64,000 nt of DNA from CAWDMN01 sp963803155 (lineage in GTDB: Bacteria > Acidobacteriota > Terriglobia > Versatilivoradales > Versatilivoraceae). The notes under the pieces are model-generated. The model worked only from the letters and a program-made list of their open reading frames with translations, did not search any database and was not told where the DNA came from. This document shows, piece after piece, positions 44,846-53,506 of this stretch. Made by a program: the position numbers and the translations under genes. Each line of letters opens with the position of its first letter. The stretch's first letter is position 1. The stretch is taken from assembly GCA_963803155.1 (NCBI GenBank), contig CAWDMN010000027.1, forward strand, positions 1 through 64,000, read 5' to 3'.

Positions 44846-46846
44846 TTAATATTCGGGAAGCAATTCAACCGCAAAACCACCTTCCGGAGCCAACTTAATT
44901 TTCAAGATTTCTTCGGAAGAGAGACTCCGTTTATACTCCCATAATCGCTCTGGAAAATCAGCCGAGTCAGCGGCATCGAGGAAAAACCGAGCCGTATATT
45001 TTCCTGCCTTCAAAAATTTTAAAGGAATTTCCAGCTGCCGCGCAGCAGCGTTAGTCATCCCTCCCAGATACCAAGCCTCACCGGCCCGCCGGGCCAGGGT
45101 AATATACTCGCCGACTTTGCCATTCAGAAATTTCGTCTCATCCCAACTAGTGGGGACTCGTTTGAGAAATTCCAATCCGGGCTGGCCTCGATAATTATAA
45201 GGAGAGTCACATACCACTTGTAGCGGGCTTTCATAAACCACCATCATGGCTAATTGCCGGGCTCGAGTGCCCATCACGAACGGCGCCACATCTTGAGGTT
45301 TAAAGGCTGCCTGCCGCACGTGCCTGAAACCTCCGGGTGTAAAATCCATGGGTCCCGCCAGCATCCGAGTGTATGGCAGCGTCACGGTATGTTCCGGAGT
45401 CACGCGACTGCTCCACTTGTTATATTCATTCCCCAGCACCCCTTCTTGGGTGAGGTAGTTTGGATAGGTCCGCTGCAACCCCGTAGGCTTATAAGCGCCA
45501 TGGAAATCCACTGTCAGGTGATGTTCAGCGGCTTTATTTAATACCCGATGATAGAAATTGACCATTTCCTGGTCATCACTATCCATGAAATCAATCTTCA
45601 CGCCAGAGATTCCCCATTTTTCATAAAGGGGGAAGGCTTCCTCCATTTGTCGATTCACATGATTCCAGCGCAACCAGATTAGGACTTTCACCTTTCGAGC
45701 ATGCGCATAGCGAATGATGGCGGGCATATCCACCTCTGGAATGGGCTTCGTGATATCGGAATTTGGATTCTCGGGATCTCCATACCAAGTCCAATCGACC
45801 AAGACATACTGAAAACCCATATCCGCGGCAAATTGGGTGAAATAATTCATGCTGGCGGTATTCATGCCCAGCGGAAAATTGACCTCGGGCGCATAGCTTC
45901 CGCTCCACCAGCGATCCCAAGCGGACTTCCCGGGTTGGATCCAGGAGGTATCCGCGAGGGCGCAGGGCGGGTTTAAATTTAAAATCAAATTTGACTCGAT
46001 CAGTTGTCCAGGGTTTTCGCCGACCATCAACACTCGCCAGGGAGAATATTTTGGAGCGACACCCTTGACTAAAATCCCGGGGGCATCAGGCCTCGGTGAG
46101 AGCGTGCTTACGAGAGCATAGGGTTTGGAAACAGCTCCCGTGAGATACATGCCGGCCCAATCCGTCAAATCAGCTTCTGTAATCGCGGCATAAATGTCAT
46201 CTTTCACTTCCACCAACAGCGGCATCCCGATAATGGAGCTGGAGCTAATTTGGCTGAGGGTGATCTTTTCAAATTCTTTCTCCTGCGACGAACGGAAAGT
46301 TCCATATTGTGCGGCCCATATGGCGTGGTTCCCCGCAAAATGAAATTCCGTCCTCTCTGAAGTCAGCAGGAAGTCTTTGAACGCGGGCTGTTCAGGCAAA
46401 TAATAGCGCAGCGCAACCCCGTCGTTATAAGCTCGAAAGAGCAGATCCAGCCTGCGTCTCATACCGCCGTTTTCTTCGATTTGTAGTTGTAGTTCATTGT
46501 ATTCATCCAACACATTTTTGTTTTTTCCAATCAAGGTTTCCCACGCCTGGTGAAGGCTGCGGCGCTTCTCTCCTTTGATCACAAAATCACGGCCCAGCGG
46601 TGGCATATCCTTGAAATCCAGGCCGAGTGGGGAGTCAAGAAGAATATCGCGGCCTTTGAATGAGACGGAAAAATACAACCGATTTCCTTGCGGATACGGC
46701 TCCAGCTTTTCTTTGATCATGATCTGAATCTGAATCTTGGCGTCGGGCGATTCCACTTTGCTGATCTGTGCTGGATAAGCCCATGCTCTGTCTAAAAAGG
46801 ACACTACAAGCAAACTAATAAAAACAACGGATAGGAAGCTTCGCAT
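44846..46846 (-). CDS. GH97 glycoside hydrolase (retaining subgroup, alpha-galactosidase-like)
   Basis: The 666-residue secreted enzyme has a signal peptide ending near ARAWA-type sequence (here DRAWA), the N-terminal GH97 beta domain, a (beta/alpha)8 core and a C-terminal beta domain. GVKIDFMDSDD near residue 418 carries the Asp that is the nucleophile in retaining GH97 enzymes; LTQEGVLGNEY near 468 carries the expected acid/base Glu. Inverting SusB-type enzymes lack that Asp. It is 43 bases downstream of araD on the same strand. I chose the ATG at 46846 with AGGAGA upstream. Confidence 0.9.
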   Translation of the reverse strand: MRSFLSVVFISLLVVSFLDRAWAYPAQISKVESPDAKIQIQIMIKEKLEPYPQGNRLYFSVSFKGRDILLDSPLGLDFKDMPPLGRDFVIKGEKRRSLHQAWETLIGKNKNVLDEYNELQLQIEENGGMRRRLDLLFRAYNDGVALRYYLPEQPAFKDFLLTSERTEFHFAGNHAIWAAQYGTFRSSQEKEFEKITLSQISSSSIIGMPLLVEVKDDIYAAITEADLTDWAGMYLTGAVSKPYALVSTLSPRPDAPGILVKGVAPKYSPWRVLMVGENPGQLIESNLILNLNPPCALADTSWIQPGKSAWDRWWSGSYAPEVNFPLGMNTASMNYFTQFAADMGFQYVLVDWTWYGDPENPNSDITKPIPEVDMPAIIRYAHARKVKVLIWLRWNHVNRQMEEAFPLYEKWGISGVKIDFMDSDDQEMVNFYHRVLNKAAEHHLTVDFHGAYKPTGLQRTYPNYLTQEGVLGNEYNKWSSRVTPEHTVTLPYTRMLAGPMDFTPGGFRHVRQAAFKPQDVAPFVMGTRARQLAMMVVYESPLQVVCDSPYNYRGQPGLEFLKRVPTSWDETKFLNGKVGEYITLARRAGEAWYLGGMTNAAARQLEIPLKFLKAGKYTARFFLDAADSADFPERLWEYKRSLSSEEILKIKLAPEGGFAVELLPEY

Positions 46847-46889
46847 TGAGCTCTCCTCTATTTGCGCGGGCTTAAGATAAAGCTGAAAA

Positions 46890-47582
46890 TTACTTCTGCC
46901 CATAATAGGCGCCAGGTCCATGTTTTCGCAGGAAGTGCTTGTCGAGCAGTTCCTGCGAAATTGGTTTCAGAGATGGGCACAGAGTCACCGAATAATAAGC
47001 CATTCGCGCCAGCTCCTCGGTAATTACCGCATTGTGGACAGCCTCCGCGGAATCCTTCCCCCAACAGAAAGGTCCATGTCCCGCAACCAAAACAGCAGGG
47101 AGTTCCTCGGGATTTAATTCGAGAAATCTTCGGACGATTGCTTGCCCAGTATTGGCCTCATAATTTCGGCCGATTTCTTCTCTCTGCAAAAGTGGGGTTA
47201 CGGGAACCGGTCCATTAAAGTAATCCGCATGAGTGGTTCCGAAGCAGGGAATTTCGAGTTGCGCCTGCGCCCAGGATGTGGCAAATCGGGAGTGAGTGTG
47301 AACGACTCCCCCAATTGTCGGGAAATTGCGGTATAGGACAAGATGCGTGGCCAAATCGGAGGAAGGTTTAAGATTTCCTTCTACTACCCAGCCGTTTAAA
47401 TCAGTAACCACTAGATCATCGGCGGTCAAAGCCTCATAAGACACACCGCTGGGTTTTATGACTACCAAATTGTCCTTGCGGGAAATGCCACTGACGTTTC
47501 CAAAAGTATAAATTACCAGTCCCTGTCTGACCAATTCAAGATTCGCTCGTAACACTTCTTCGCGTAAAGTTTCCAACAGCAT
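46890..47582 (-). CDS. araD: L-ribulose-5-phosphate 4-epimerase AraD
   Basis: The 230-residue class II aldolase-fold enzyme interconverts L-ribulose-5-phosphate and D-xylulose-5-phosphate. Zinc ligand pattern Asp76, His95, His97 and a late His (HGPF, 169) and catalytic Asp120 are in the same places as in the E. coli enzyme, and the C-terminal HGPGAYYGQK keeps the catalytic Tyr. It is upstream of a GH97 enzyme on the minus strand, which suggests arabinose use. Confidence 0.94.
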   Translation of the reverse strand: MLLETLREEVLRANLELVRQGLVIYTFGNVSGISRKDNLVVIKPSGVSYEALTADDLVVTDLNGWVVEGNLKPSSDLATHLVLYRNFPTIGGVVHTHSRFATSWAQAQLEIPCFGTTHADYFNGPVPVTPLLQREEIGRNYEANTGQAIVRRFLELNPEELPAVLVAGHGPFCWGKDSAEAVHNAVITEELARMAYYSVTLCPSLKPISQELLDKHFLRKHGPGAYYGQK

Positions 47583-47724
47583 GAATATTCTCCGCTTCTG
47601 AAGATGATGGGTTGGCGTGCACTTCTCAAAAATTTCAATCCAGCTTCATTGAACATTTTCGCATAAGAAGCCTCTACTGGCGGGGAAATTGAAAAATATT
47701 GGGCACTTCTTTGGTCCCTGATCC

Positions 47725-47847
47725 ATGAAAGATCTTTATCGGAAGGCTAAGAAAAAGCACGAAATGAGACGTCTCTTGCCCGCTAAACCATTTCGCAGAT
47801 TTTTCCATGTGCGTGGCAATCCTCCGGATGAGCCCATCTCTGAATAG
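47725..47847 (+). CDS. Possible 40-residue basic micropeptide
   Basis: An ATG at 47725 opens a frame of 40 residues with a very basic first half (MKDLYRKAKKKHEMRRLLPA) and an acidic end, closing with TAG at 47847. No good ribosome site is seen and it lies antisense in the gap between two minus-strand genes. It may be chance; I include it as a candidate too short for ordinary gene finding. Confidence 0.2.
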   Translation: MKDLYRKAKKKHEMRRLLPAKPFRRFFHVRGNPPDEPISE

Positions 47848-47861
47848 CTATCAAAGGGCAA

Positions 47862-48740
47862 TCATATCAAGGATGCCAAGGCGTCATCAAGTCCCGGGAA
47901 CTTAAATTTAAAGCCCGCCGAAAGCAATTTGGATGGGTGGACTCTGCTGCTGGATAGAAGAAGTTCATCGGCCATCTCACCAAACATAAGACGCAAAATC
48001 AAGGCGGGGACCGGGAATAGGGCCGGCCGGTGTAACCGATTGGCCAAGCCTTGGCTTAACTCGTGGTTTTGACATGGATTCGGCGAAGCAAGATTTACTG
48101 GACCTGAAATTGAAGGTGTTCCAAATAGGAATTCGATGGCTCTGATGACATCCTCCAACATAATCCAACTGATGTACTGTCTGCCTGAGCCAATCCGTCC
48201 GCCGACTCCCCATCGAAAAGGAGTCAACAATTTGGGAAAAGCACCTCCACCATTGCTGAGGACCATTCCTAGTCGGAGATGGATTACACGTGTGCCTGAA
48301 CCCTGGGAAGCAAAAGCGGATTCTTCCCATTGACGACAGACTTCCGACAAAAAGCCCTTTCCGGATGTGCTTTCCTCCGAAAGCCATTCATCCGCACGGT
48401 CACCATAAAAGCCGACGGCTGAAGCCGAAATGAAAAGGGCAGCGGGAGGCTTGCTTTGGCCTGCTCTTTCACTCAATAAACGGGTGAGCTCGATGCGGCT
48501 GGACAAAATTCTCTGCTTTTGCTTTGAAGACCATCGTCGTCCGGCAATATTTTCACCGGCAAGATGAATAATAGCTTGGACACCGTTCAACACTGAGCCG
48601 GAGTCCCCGCCTCTCAAATCATTCCACGTCAAATCGGTTCCATGCCGCCCCAATGAGAGAATCTCATGGGGAATCGTCTTGAAGGCCTGGCAGAGTGCCT
48701 TCCCAATCAGTCCATGAGAGCCGGAGATTAATATCCTCAT
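47862..48740 (-). CDS. TIGR01777-family NAD-dependent epimerase-like protein
   Basis: The 292-residue SDR-type protein has the nucleotide-binding start MRILISGSHGLIGKALCQAF, then IHLAGENIAGRRW, SASAVGFYGDRADEWLSEES and a C-terminal DUF1731-like end, the TIGR01777 (YfcH/SDR39U1) signature. The natural substrate is unknown. I chose the ATG at 48740, which gives the Rossmann start directly. Confidence 0.92.
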   Translation of the reverse strand: MRILISGSHGLIGKALCQAFKTIPHEILSLGRHGTDLTWNDLRGGDSGSVLNGVQAIIHLAGENIAGRRWSSKQKQRILSSRIELTRLLSERAGQSKPPAALFISASAVGFYGDRADEWLSEESTSGKGFLSEVCRQWEESAFASQGSGTRVIHLRLGMVLSNGGGAFPKLLTPFRWGVGGRIGSGRQYISWIMLEDVIRAIEFLFGTPSISGPVNLASPNPCQNHELSQGLANRLHRPALFPVPALILRLMFGEMADELLLSSSRVHPSKLLSAGFKFKFPGLDDALASLI

Positions 48741-48896
48741 GGCATGCTCACTCCAGAAAAAGCACCCGCAGGATTTTGAATCTTCTATCGACAAATTATA
48801 TGGCAATTGATTCCAAGAGGAATTCGACAAATATAGAAATAATGGGAGCGGCCGTACGTCAGAGAGAGAAGGATTAAAGGACTATTTGCTTCTTGA

Positions 48897-48927
48897 ATAA
48901 AAAAAAGGATGGGAAAAATCCCATCCT
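48897..48927 (-). terminator. Rho-independent terminator of the WD40 gene
   Basis: On the minus strand AGGATGGGA pairs perfectly with TCCCATCCT around a four-base loop and is followed by a run of T (48899-48905 as A on the plus strand). It ends transcription 30-60 bases after the WD40 stop. Confidence 0.88.
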
Positions 48928-48958
48928 CCCATAAATTGAAGAGTGTGGAGCATCAATC

Positions 48959-50122
48959 CTATTTCAGATAAGCCAAATCCCAGAGGTGCACTGTTCCATC
49001 AGCATTTCCCGTGGCCAACGATCCCCCGTCAGGAGCAAAAGCAATGGAATAAATTCCGCGAGCGGGCGAATTTATGGAATGGGCCAACTTGCCTGAGGGA
49101 AGATCCCATACCTGAATTTTCCTGCTTCCGCTAATTCCGGCAAGCATTTTCCCATCTTTGCTGAATGCTACTGAATTGGTCCATCCGCTCTGAATGACTG
49201 AAAAGAAACCCGGGGATTCCAATTTGACTCGATCAGAATACGGAGTCTTCGCCGCTGTTACGGTTTGAACCTCTTCGACATCTCCCTCTTTGGCCAAAGT
49301 CTGCTTTAAGGCGCCCGATTTAGCATCCCAGAGGCGCACGGTATGATCGGCACTGGCCGTGGCGATTACGTCTCCCGAAGGGGAAAAGGCCACGGAAATC
49401 ACCCTTCCCGTGTGCCCTTTCAGCACGAATTTCAGGCGACCCGTGGAAATGTTCCATACCAAGGCTTCATAGGTGTGAGATTGGGCATCCAATCCACTTC
49501 CCGCAGCAATGGTTTGACCGTCGGGTGAAAACCCGACAGACCAGATGGGAGCGGAATGTGCTGTTAAAGTTGAGCTGATTTCACCGCTCTCAACATCCCA
49601 AATGATGACCTGTCCGTAATATTTTCCATCTTCTTTTTTCACCAGGCCCGTCCCAGCTGCCAATTGTTGGCCGCGTGGCGAGTAATCCAGCGCCCACATG
49701 GGAGCCGATCGCCAAGTAAGCGTTTTTGCGACTGCGCCTGTCTCGGAGTTCCACAGCTTGACTTCCCCTACATACTTGCCTGTCTGGCCAGAGCCGGACT
49801 CATGAAGCATCCAGCTGCCGCCAGCGAGAATTTTGCCATCAGGAGAAAAAACCACCGCGGAGACCTTTTTATCGAGTTCCCTTAACGTCTGTTTGAGCTC
49901 ACCTGAATGAACATCGTATAGTTGAACCGTAGTATCGAAGCTTCCGCTGGCCAGTATCTTCCCATCTGGCGAAAAAGCCAAAGAAGATATGGCGCCCTTG
50001 TGACCTTTTAAAGTCTTTGAAGGTGTATTCTGGGCCGACAAATCAGAGAGCAGAGCAAATGCAATGACGAAAACGATCGTCCAGGTGGCGGCGATGCGCC
50101 TATTAAAACGGAGTTTTGCCAT
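48959..50122 (-). CDS. Secreted WD40-repeat beta-propeller protein
   Basis: The 387-residue protein has a signal peptide (about 1-33, ending near DLSAQ) and seven WD40-type blades, each with the SPDGK and xLWD/xVWD pattern (for example GAISSLAFSPDGKILASGSF; VRLWDAKSGALKQTL). It would be periplasmic or surface-exposed. It is the last gene of the minus-strand group that includes the porin and cytochromes, 185 bases after the porin stop, so co-transcription is possible but not proven. Confidence 0.92.
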   Translation of the reverse strand: MAKLRFNRRIAATWTIVFVIAFALLSDLSAQNTPSKTLKGHKGAISSLAFSPDGKILASGSFDTTVQLYDVHSGELKQTLRELDKKVSAVVFSPDGKILAGGSWMLHESGSGQTGKYVGEVKLWNSETGAVAKTLTWRSAPMWALDYSPRGQQLAAGTGLVKKEDGKYYGQVIIWDVESGEISSTLTAHSAPIWSVGFSPDGQTIAAGSGLDAQSHTYEALVWNISTGRLKFVLKGHTGRVISVAFSPSGDVIATASADHTVRLWDAKSGALKQTLAKEGDVEEVQTVTAAKTPYSDRVKLESPGFFSVIQSGWTNSVAFSKDGKMLAGISGSRKIQVWDLPSGKLAHSINSPARGIYSIAFAPDGGSLATGNADGTVHLWDLAYLK

Positions 50123-50307
50123 GGCTTTTCTCCTCCGAGATTGAAAAACACCCAAGCTTTATGCAAAATCTTAAGCCGCTCAAAATTTATCCATTCTGAT
50201 CGAAAAATCTGACCGGGGAGAAAAACTGCCCTCTGCCATCCGAGGATTTTTGCAGTATATCCAAAACAGATTGTTCATCGATCTTCGACAGAAAGGGAAT
50301 CAATATC

Positions 50308-52368
50308 CTAAAAATTAAAACGAATGCTGCTCGTTAGCAAGTTAGTACTGAAATTTTCGTATGTATATAGCTTCTCAAGAAGGTCGTAATAGCGCCATTC
50401 ATTGATCCAAGTAAACCTCCTCGAAAGAGGGATCTCCAATGTGGCTCGAGGCTGATGGTAGATTAATGGATGGGATCCAGTTGTAGAAATGACCCCATAT
50501 CCCACATTAAGGCGGCTACCCTTGGCGATGGCTAGTGAAAAGTTGAATCCACCGAAATGGCTGTCTTCGATGTAGACAGATTTGCCGGGGGTAAAAAGTT
50601 GCGGAATGATATAAATAATATCCGAGTTTAAATCGGCGCGCGAATAGTCCACGCTCATGGAAATCCGCTCGCCATTTGCTGGAGCAAATGCTAGGGAGAA
50701 AGTGTATCCCCTGTTCTTGAAGTTGTAGTTGATATCGGTTTGGGGATTGGAATTATCCAACAAAGTAACCGAAGCGTTGATGCTGAGAGAGGGGATCGGG
50801 CTGTATTTGCCGCGAAGCCGGAACTTTGTGTAATTGAGCAGATTGGTCCGGTTGTAAACTCCACTGGATCTGCCGGATTCAAAATCCATAAACGCATCGA
50901 CTTTTTTGGGAAGTCGAAATCTGAAACCGGCCAATCCGACATTTCTAGTCAAATCCGTCATCGTGGATTCCCCGGTGGCCAAATCTTGCAATTGAGCCTC
51001 CGACCAAACATATCGATACCCGCCCCGGAATGAGATATTCTTCGTTAGCGAAACAATTCCTTCAAACTGGTTCTGGTTCATATTTACGGCAAATCGATTA
51101 GCGTTGGATTCCGTGTTGGCGTAAGTACCCCCGGGATCAGGTGAATCGCTAATCGGCGTAGTCCCGCTCAAAGCCCGTCCCAGAGAGGAATTGGAGGCGA
51201 TATGGAACCGATCGATGTAGAGACTGTCAACAAAACTCAAATGCGAAAAGGGATGATATTCAATCGATAAATTCCCCAAATTATGTGGTCGATCAGCGGT
51301 TCCCGTGCTATCGACAACATCGCCCGAGAAAAATCGAAGTACGTCGAAAGAAACAAAGTTTCCCGCCGAACGAGCATCGTAATTAAAATTAGTGTTAGGT
51401 TGACTATAGACAAATCGTCCCGAAATTGTCAGATTACTTAGAGGGAAAGCCGTCACTTGAACACGACTCACCGGCGTACTCCCAGTGGTGTGATACTTTT
51501 GATCGAGCTGATCCAGAGTCATGGTCTGGCCCAAAAGTGGCGTCTGCCGATTGCCGCTGTTGCCCGGTTGTGTCTGGAAAATATGCTGGTCGTCGTGGAA
51601 TTTCATAAAACCCTGTTCGAGGGTAAGGTTCAATTTTGAAAAGGTGAATATCAATCCGCCACGAAATGTGTTGGTGGCATCGTCATACTGGGTATTCACC
51701 ATATACTCATTGCCATCCGCGGTGAAGGTGGTAAGCCCGGGGCCAAATCCAGTGTAACGGGAGAATCCGAAAAATGGTGAGATCCAGGAATTCGGTTTGA
51801 GGATCAATTCCATGTCCATGGACCGGCGGGTCATATCGAAAGAGTGCTGACCGAGAAATACTCCCTCCGTCAAAAGTGGATTGGCAAAATTAGGGGCATA
51901 GTTAAAATAATCCACGTTGCGGTAATCGAAGGTGAAACGATAGGCTCCATACTTTTCCGCAAACAGGCGTACGCTATTATATGGATCCACTCCCCAGTTC
52001 GAAGCTGTGAGGCTGAAACGGTCGAGATAGGAATTGGTTCCCTGGGGATTGCTGAAATTGATGTTTGCATTGAGCAAGTTAGGCCCGCGGTCCAGGTTCA
52101 CTAAGTTTCGGTACATGTCATGGCTTCCCCGGAATCCGGCGGTCCAGCGGTATCCGACCTCCACATTCCCCAGGCCTTCCGACCCTTCTGAACTGCCTTT
52201 TGAGGTTGTGGTGTCCACGGGGGTGGCGGCATCGGCGGACTGCGATTGAGCCCAAAGCATTCCGGAGGAAGGGGCCAGCCAGTTGGCAAGTCCCAACAGG
52301 AGGATGGCACAATACCCGGCCCGAATTCGTAAGAATGAGAATTCAGGTTTTTGAAGATAAATCCTCAT
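50308..52368 (-). CDS. MtrB/PioB-type outer-membrane beta-barrel porin
   Basis: The 686-residue protein has a signal peptide and an almost wholly beta-rich body with alternating aromatic residues and ends in Phe (SSIRFNF), the outer-membrane barrel signature. It follows the decaheme cytochrome gene by 14 bases, the order of mtrA-mtrB type pairs. In such complexes the barrel sheathes the decaheme protein through the outer membrane. The early CXXC of Shewanella MtrB is absent. Ribosome site GGGGGGA precedes the ATG at 52368. Confidence 0.85.
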   Translation of the reverse strand: MRIYLQKPEFSFLRIRAGYCAILLLGLANWLAPSSGMLWAQSQSADAATPVDTTTSKGSSEGSEGLGNVEVGYRWTAGFRGSHDMYRNLVNLDRGPNLLNANINFSNPQGTNSYLDRFSLTASNWGVDPYNSVRLFAEKYGAYRFTFDYRNVDYFNYAPNFANPLLTEGVFLGQHSFDMTRRSMDMELILKPNSWISPFFGFSRYTGFGPGLTTFTADGNEYMVNTQYDDATNTFRGGLIFTFSKLNLTLEQGFMKFHDDQHIFQTQPGNSGNRQTPLLGQTMTLDQLDQKYHTTGSTPVSRVQVTAFPLSNLTISGRFVYSQPNTNFNYDARSAGNFVSFDVLRFFSGDVVDSTGTADRPHNLGNLSIEYHPFSHLSFVDSLYIDRFHIASNSSLGRALSGTTPISDSPDPGGTYANTESNANRFAVNMNQNQFEGIVSLTKNISFRGGYRYVWSEAQLQDLATGESTMTDLTRNVGLAGFRFRLPKKVDAFMDFESGRSSGVYNRTNLLNYTKFRLRGKYSPIPSLSINASVTLLDNSNPQTDINYNFKNRGYTFSLAFAPANGERISMSVDYSRADLNSDIIYIIPQLFTPGKSVYIEDSHFGGFNFSLAIAKGSRLNVGYGVISTTGSHPLIYHQPRATLEIPLSRRFTWINEWRYYDLLEKLYTYENFSTNLLTSSIRFNF

Positions 52369-52382
52369 GATGGCATCCCCCC

Positions 52383-53324
52383 TTATCGCAAAAATTTGGA
52401 ATTCACATTGGAGCCGTGAATCCGGAGATGGCAATTAGTGCAGTTCTGGTATCGCGGACTGCGCAAGTCATGGAAAGAAGGGGGTTGTGACCCCAAAGTT
52501 CCAGTAGACATGGAGTGGCACTCCAAGCAAAGTTGAGAAACCTGACTGCGAATCAGCATCTTGGTATTAACCGATCCATGTGGTTCATGGCAGGCGGTGC
52601 ACCCCTCCATCCTCATGGGCTCGTGTTCAAAAACGAAGGGACCGCGCTTATCTGTATGGCATTTCAGGCAAGCTGCTTCGTTGCCATTGGCAACACGGAT
52701 TTGTCGCGGATTCAGCCCTCCGTGAGGCTGGTGACAATCCACGCATTGAATCATGCCTTCCTGAAGCTTGTGACGATAGGGCTTGTTAAATGCCGCCAGA
52801 TTTTCGCGATGACAACGAACACATAACTGATCCGATTTCACGGCCCAGAGGTGAACCGACTGGCTTGGCGCGTGAATGTTATGACAGTCGGTGCAGGAGA
52901 CCTGGTTGCGTCCATGGAGGCCGCCGGCAAAGCCGGCATGTTGGTCCATGCGTCCGTGACAGTTCAAGCAGCGAGTAGTGATTTGTTGAACCGCCAGCTT
53001 GCTGAATCCGATGATCTGTTGGGCATCAGCCGTCTCCACGTGGGTGGCGCCGGGACCATGGCACGCTTCACAACTTTTTTTCTGCCAGCCCTTCTTAGGG
53101 TGTGATTCCAAAATTTGATGAGGATTCTTTTGAAATTTCTGGTAAAGATCCTCATGACAGGAAGCACAGGCTTCCGAGCCCGCATAAGCACTGGGGGCAG
53201 GCTGCTTCTCCTGAGAAGTCACCGGTTGCTGAGGGCCTGCCATAATAGACGCCACCGTTAGCATCCCTATCGGAATTAAAAAGAGCGGGATCAAGCAATC
53301 GGGGCGTTTTTTCACGTCGCGCAT
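52383..53324 (-). CDS. DmsE/MtrA-type decaheme c-type cytochrome
   Basis: The 313-residue protein has a signal peptide and ten CXXCH motifs (CASCH, CEACH, CLNCH, CTDCH, CVRCH, CVDCH, CLKCH, CTACH, CLECH, CTNCH), so it should carry ten c-type hemes. The count, size and spacing match the DmsE/MtrA family, which carries electrons through an outer-membrane porin. It lies directly upstream of the porin gene and downstream of an OmcA/MtrC-type cytochrome gene. Confidence 0.93.
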   Translation of the reverse strand: MRDVKKRPDCLIPLFLIPIGMLTVASIMAGPQQPVTSQEKQPAPSAYAGSEACASCHEDLYQKFQKNPHQILESHPKKGWQKKSCEACHGPGATHVETADAQQIIGFSKLAVQQITTRCLNCHGRMDQHAGFAGGLHGRNQVSCTDCHNIHAPSQSVHLWAVKSDQLCVRCHRENLAAFNKPYRHKLQEGMIQCVDCHQPHGGLNPRQIRVANGNEAACLKCHTDKRGPFVFEHEPMRMEGCTACHEPHGSVNTKMLIRSQVSQLCLECHSMSTGTLGSQPPSFHDLRSPRYQNCTNCHLRIHGSNVNSKFLR

Positions 53325-53506
53325 GGGATTTATTCCTTTCCACGTAGTTACTCTCTACTGCCAGGCATGGCAACGTTCGTTTTAAAATGGAAGAAAGATG
53401 ATTAATCCCCTCCCAACATATCCTAATTTCTTGATATCCCGGAACCAGCCTACTTATAGACTGATTCCGGGAATTTTAAGTGTTGTTGAAAATATGTGGC
53501 ACCATA

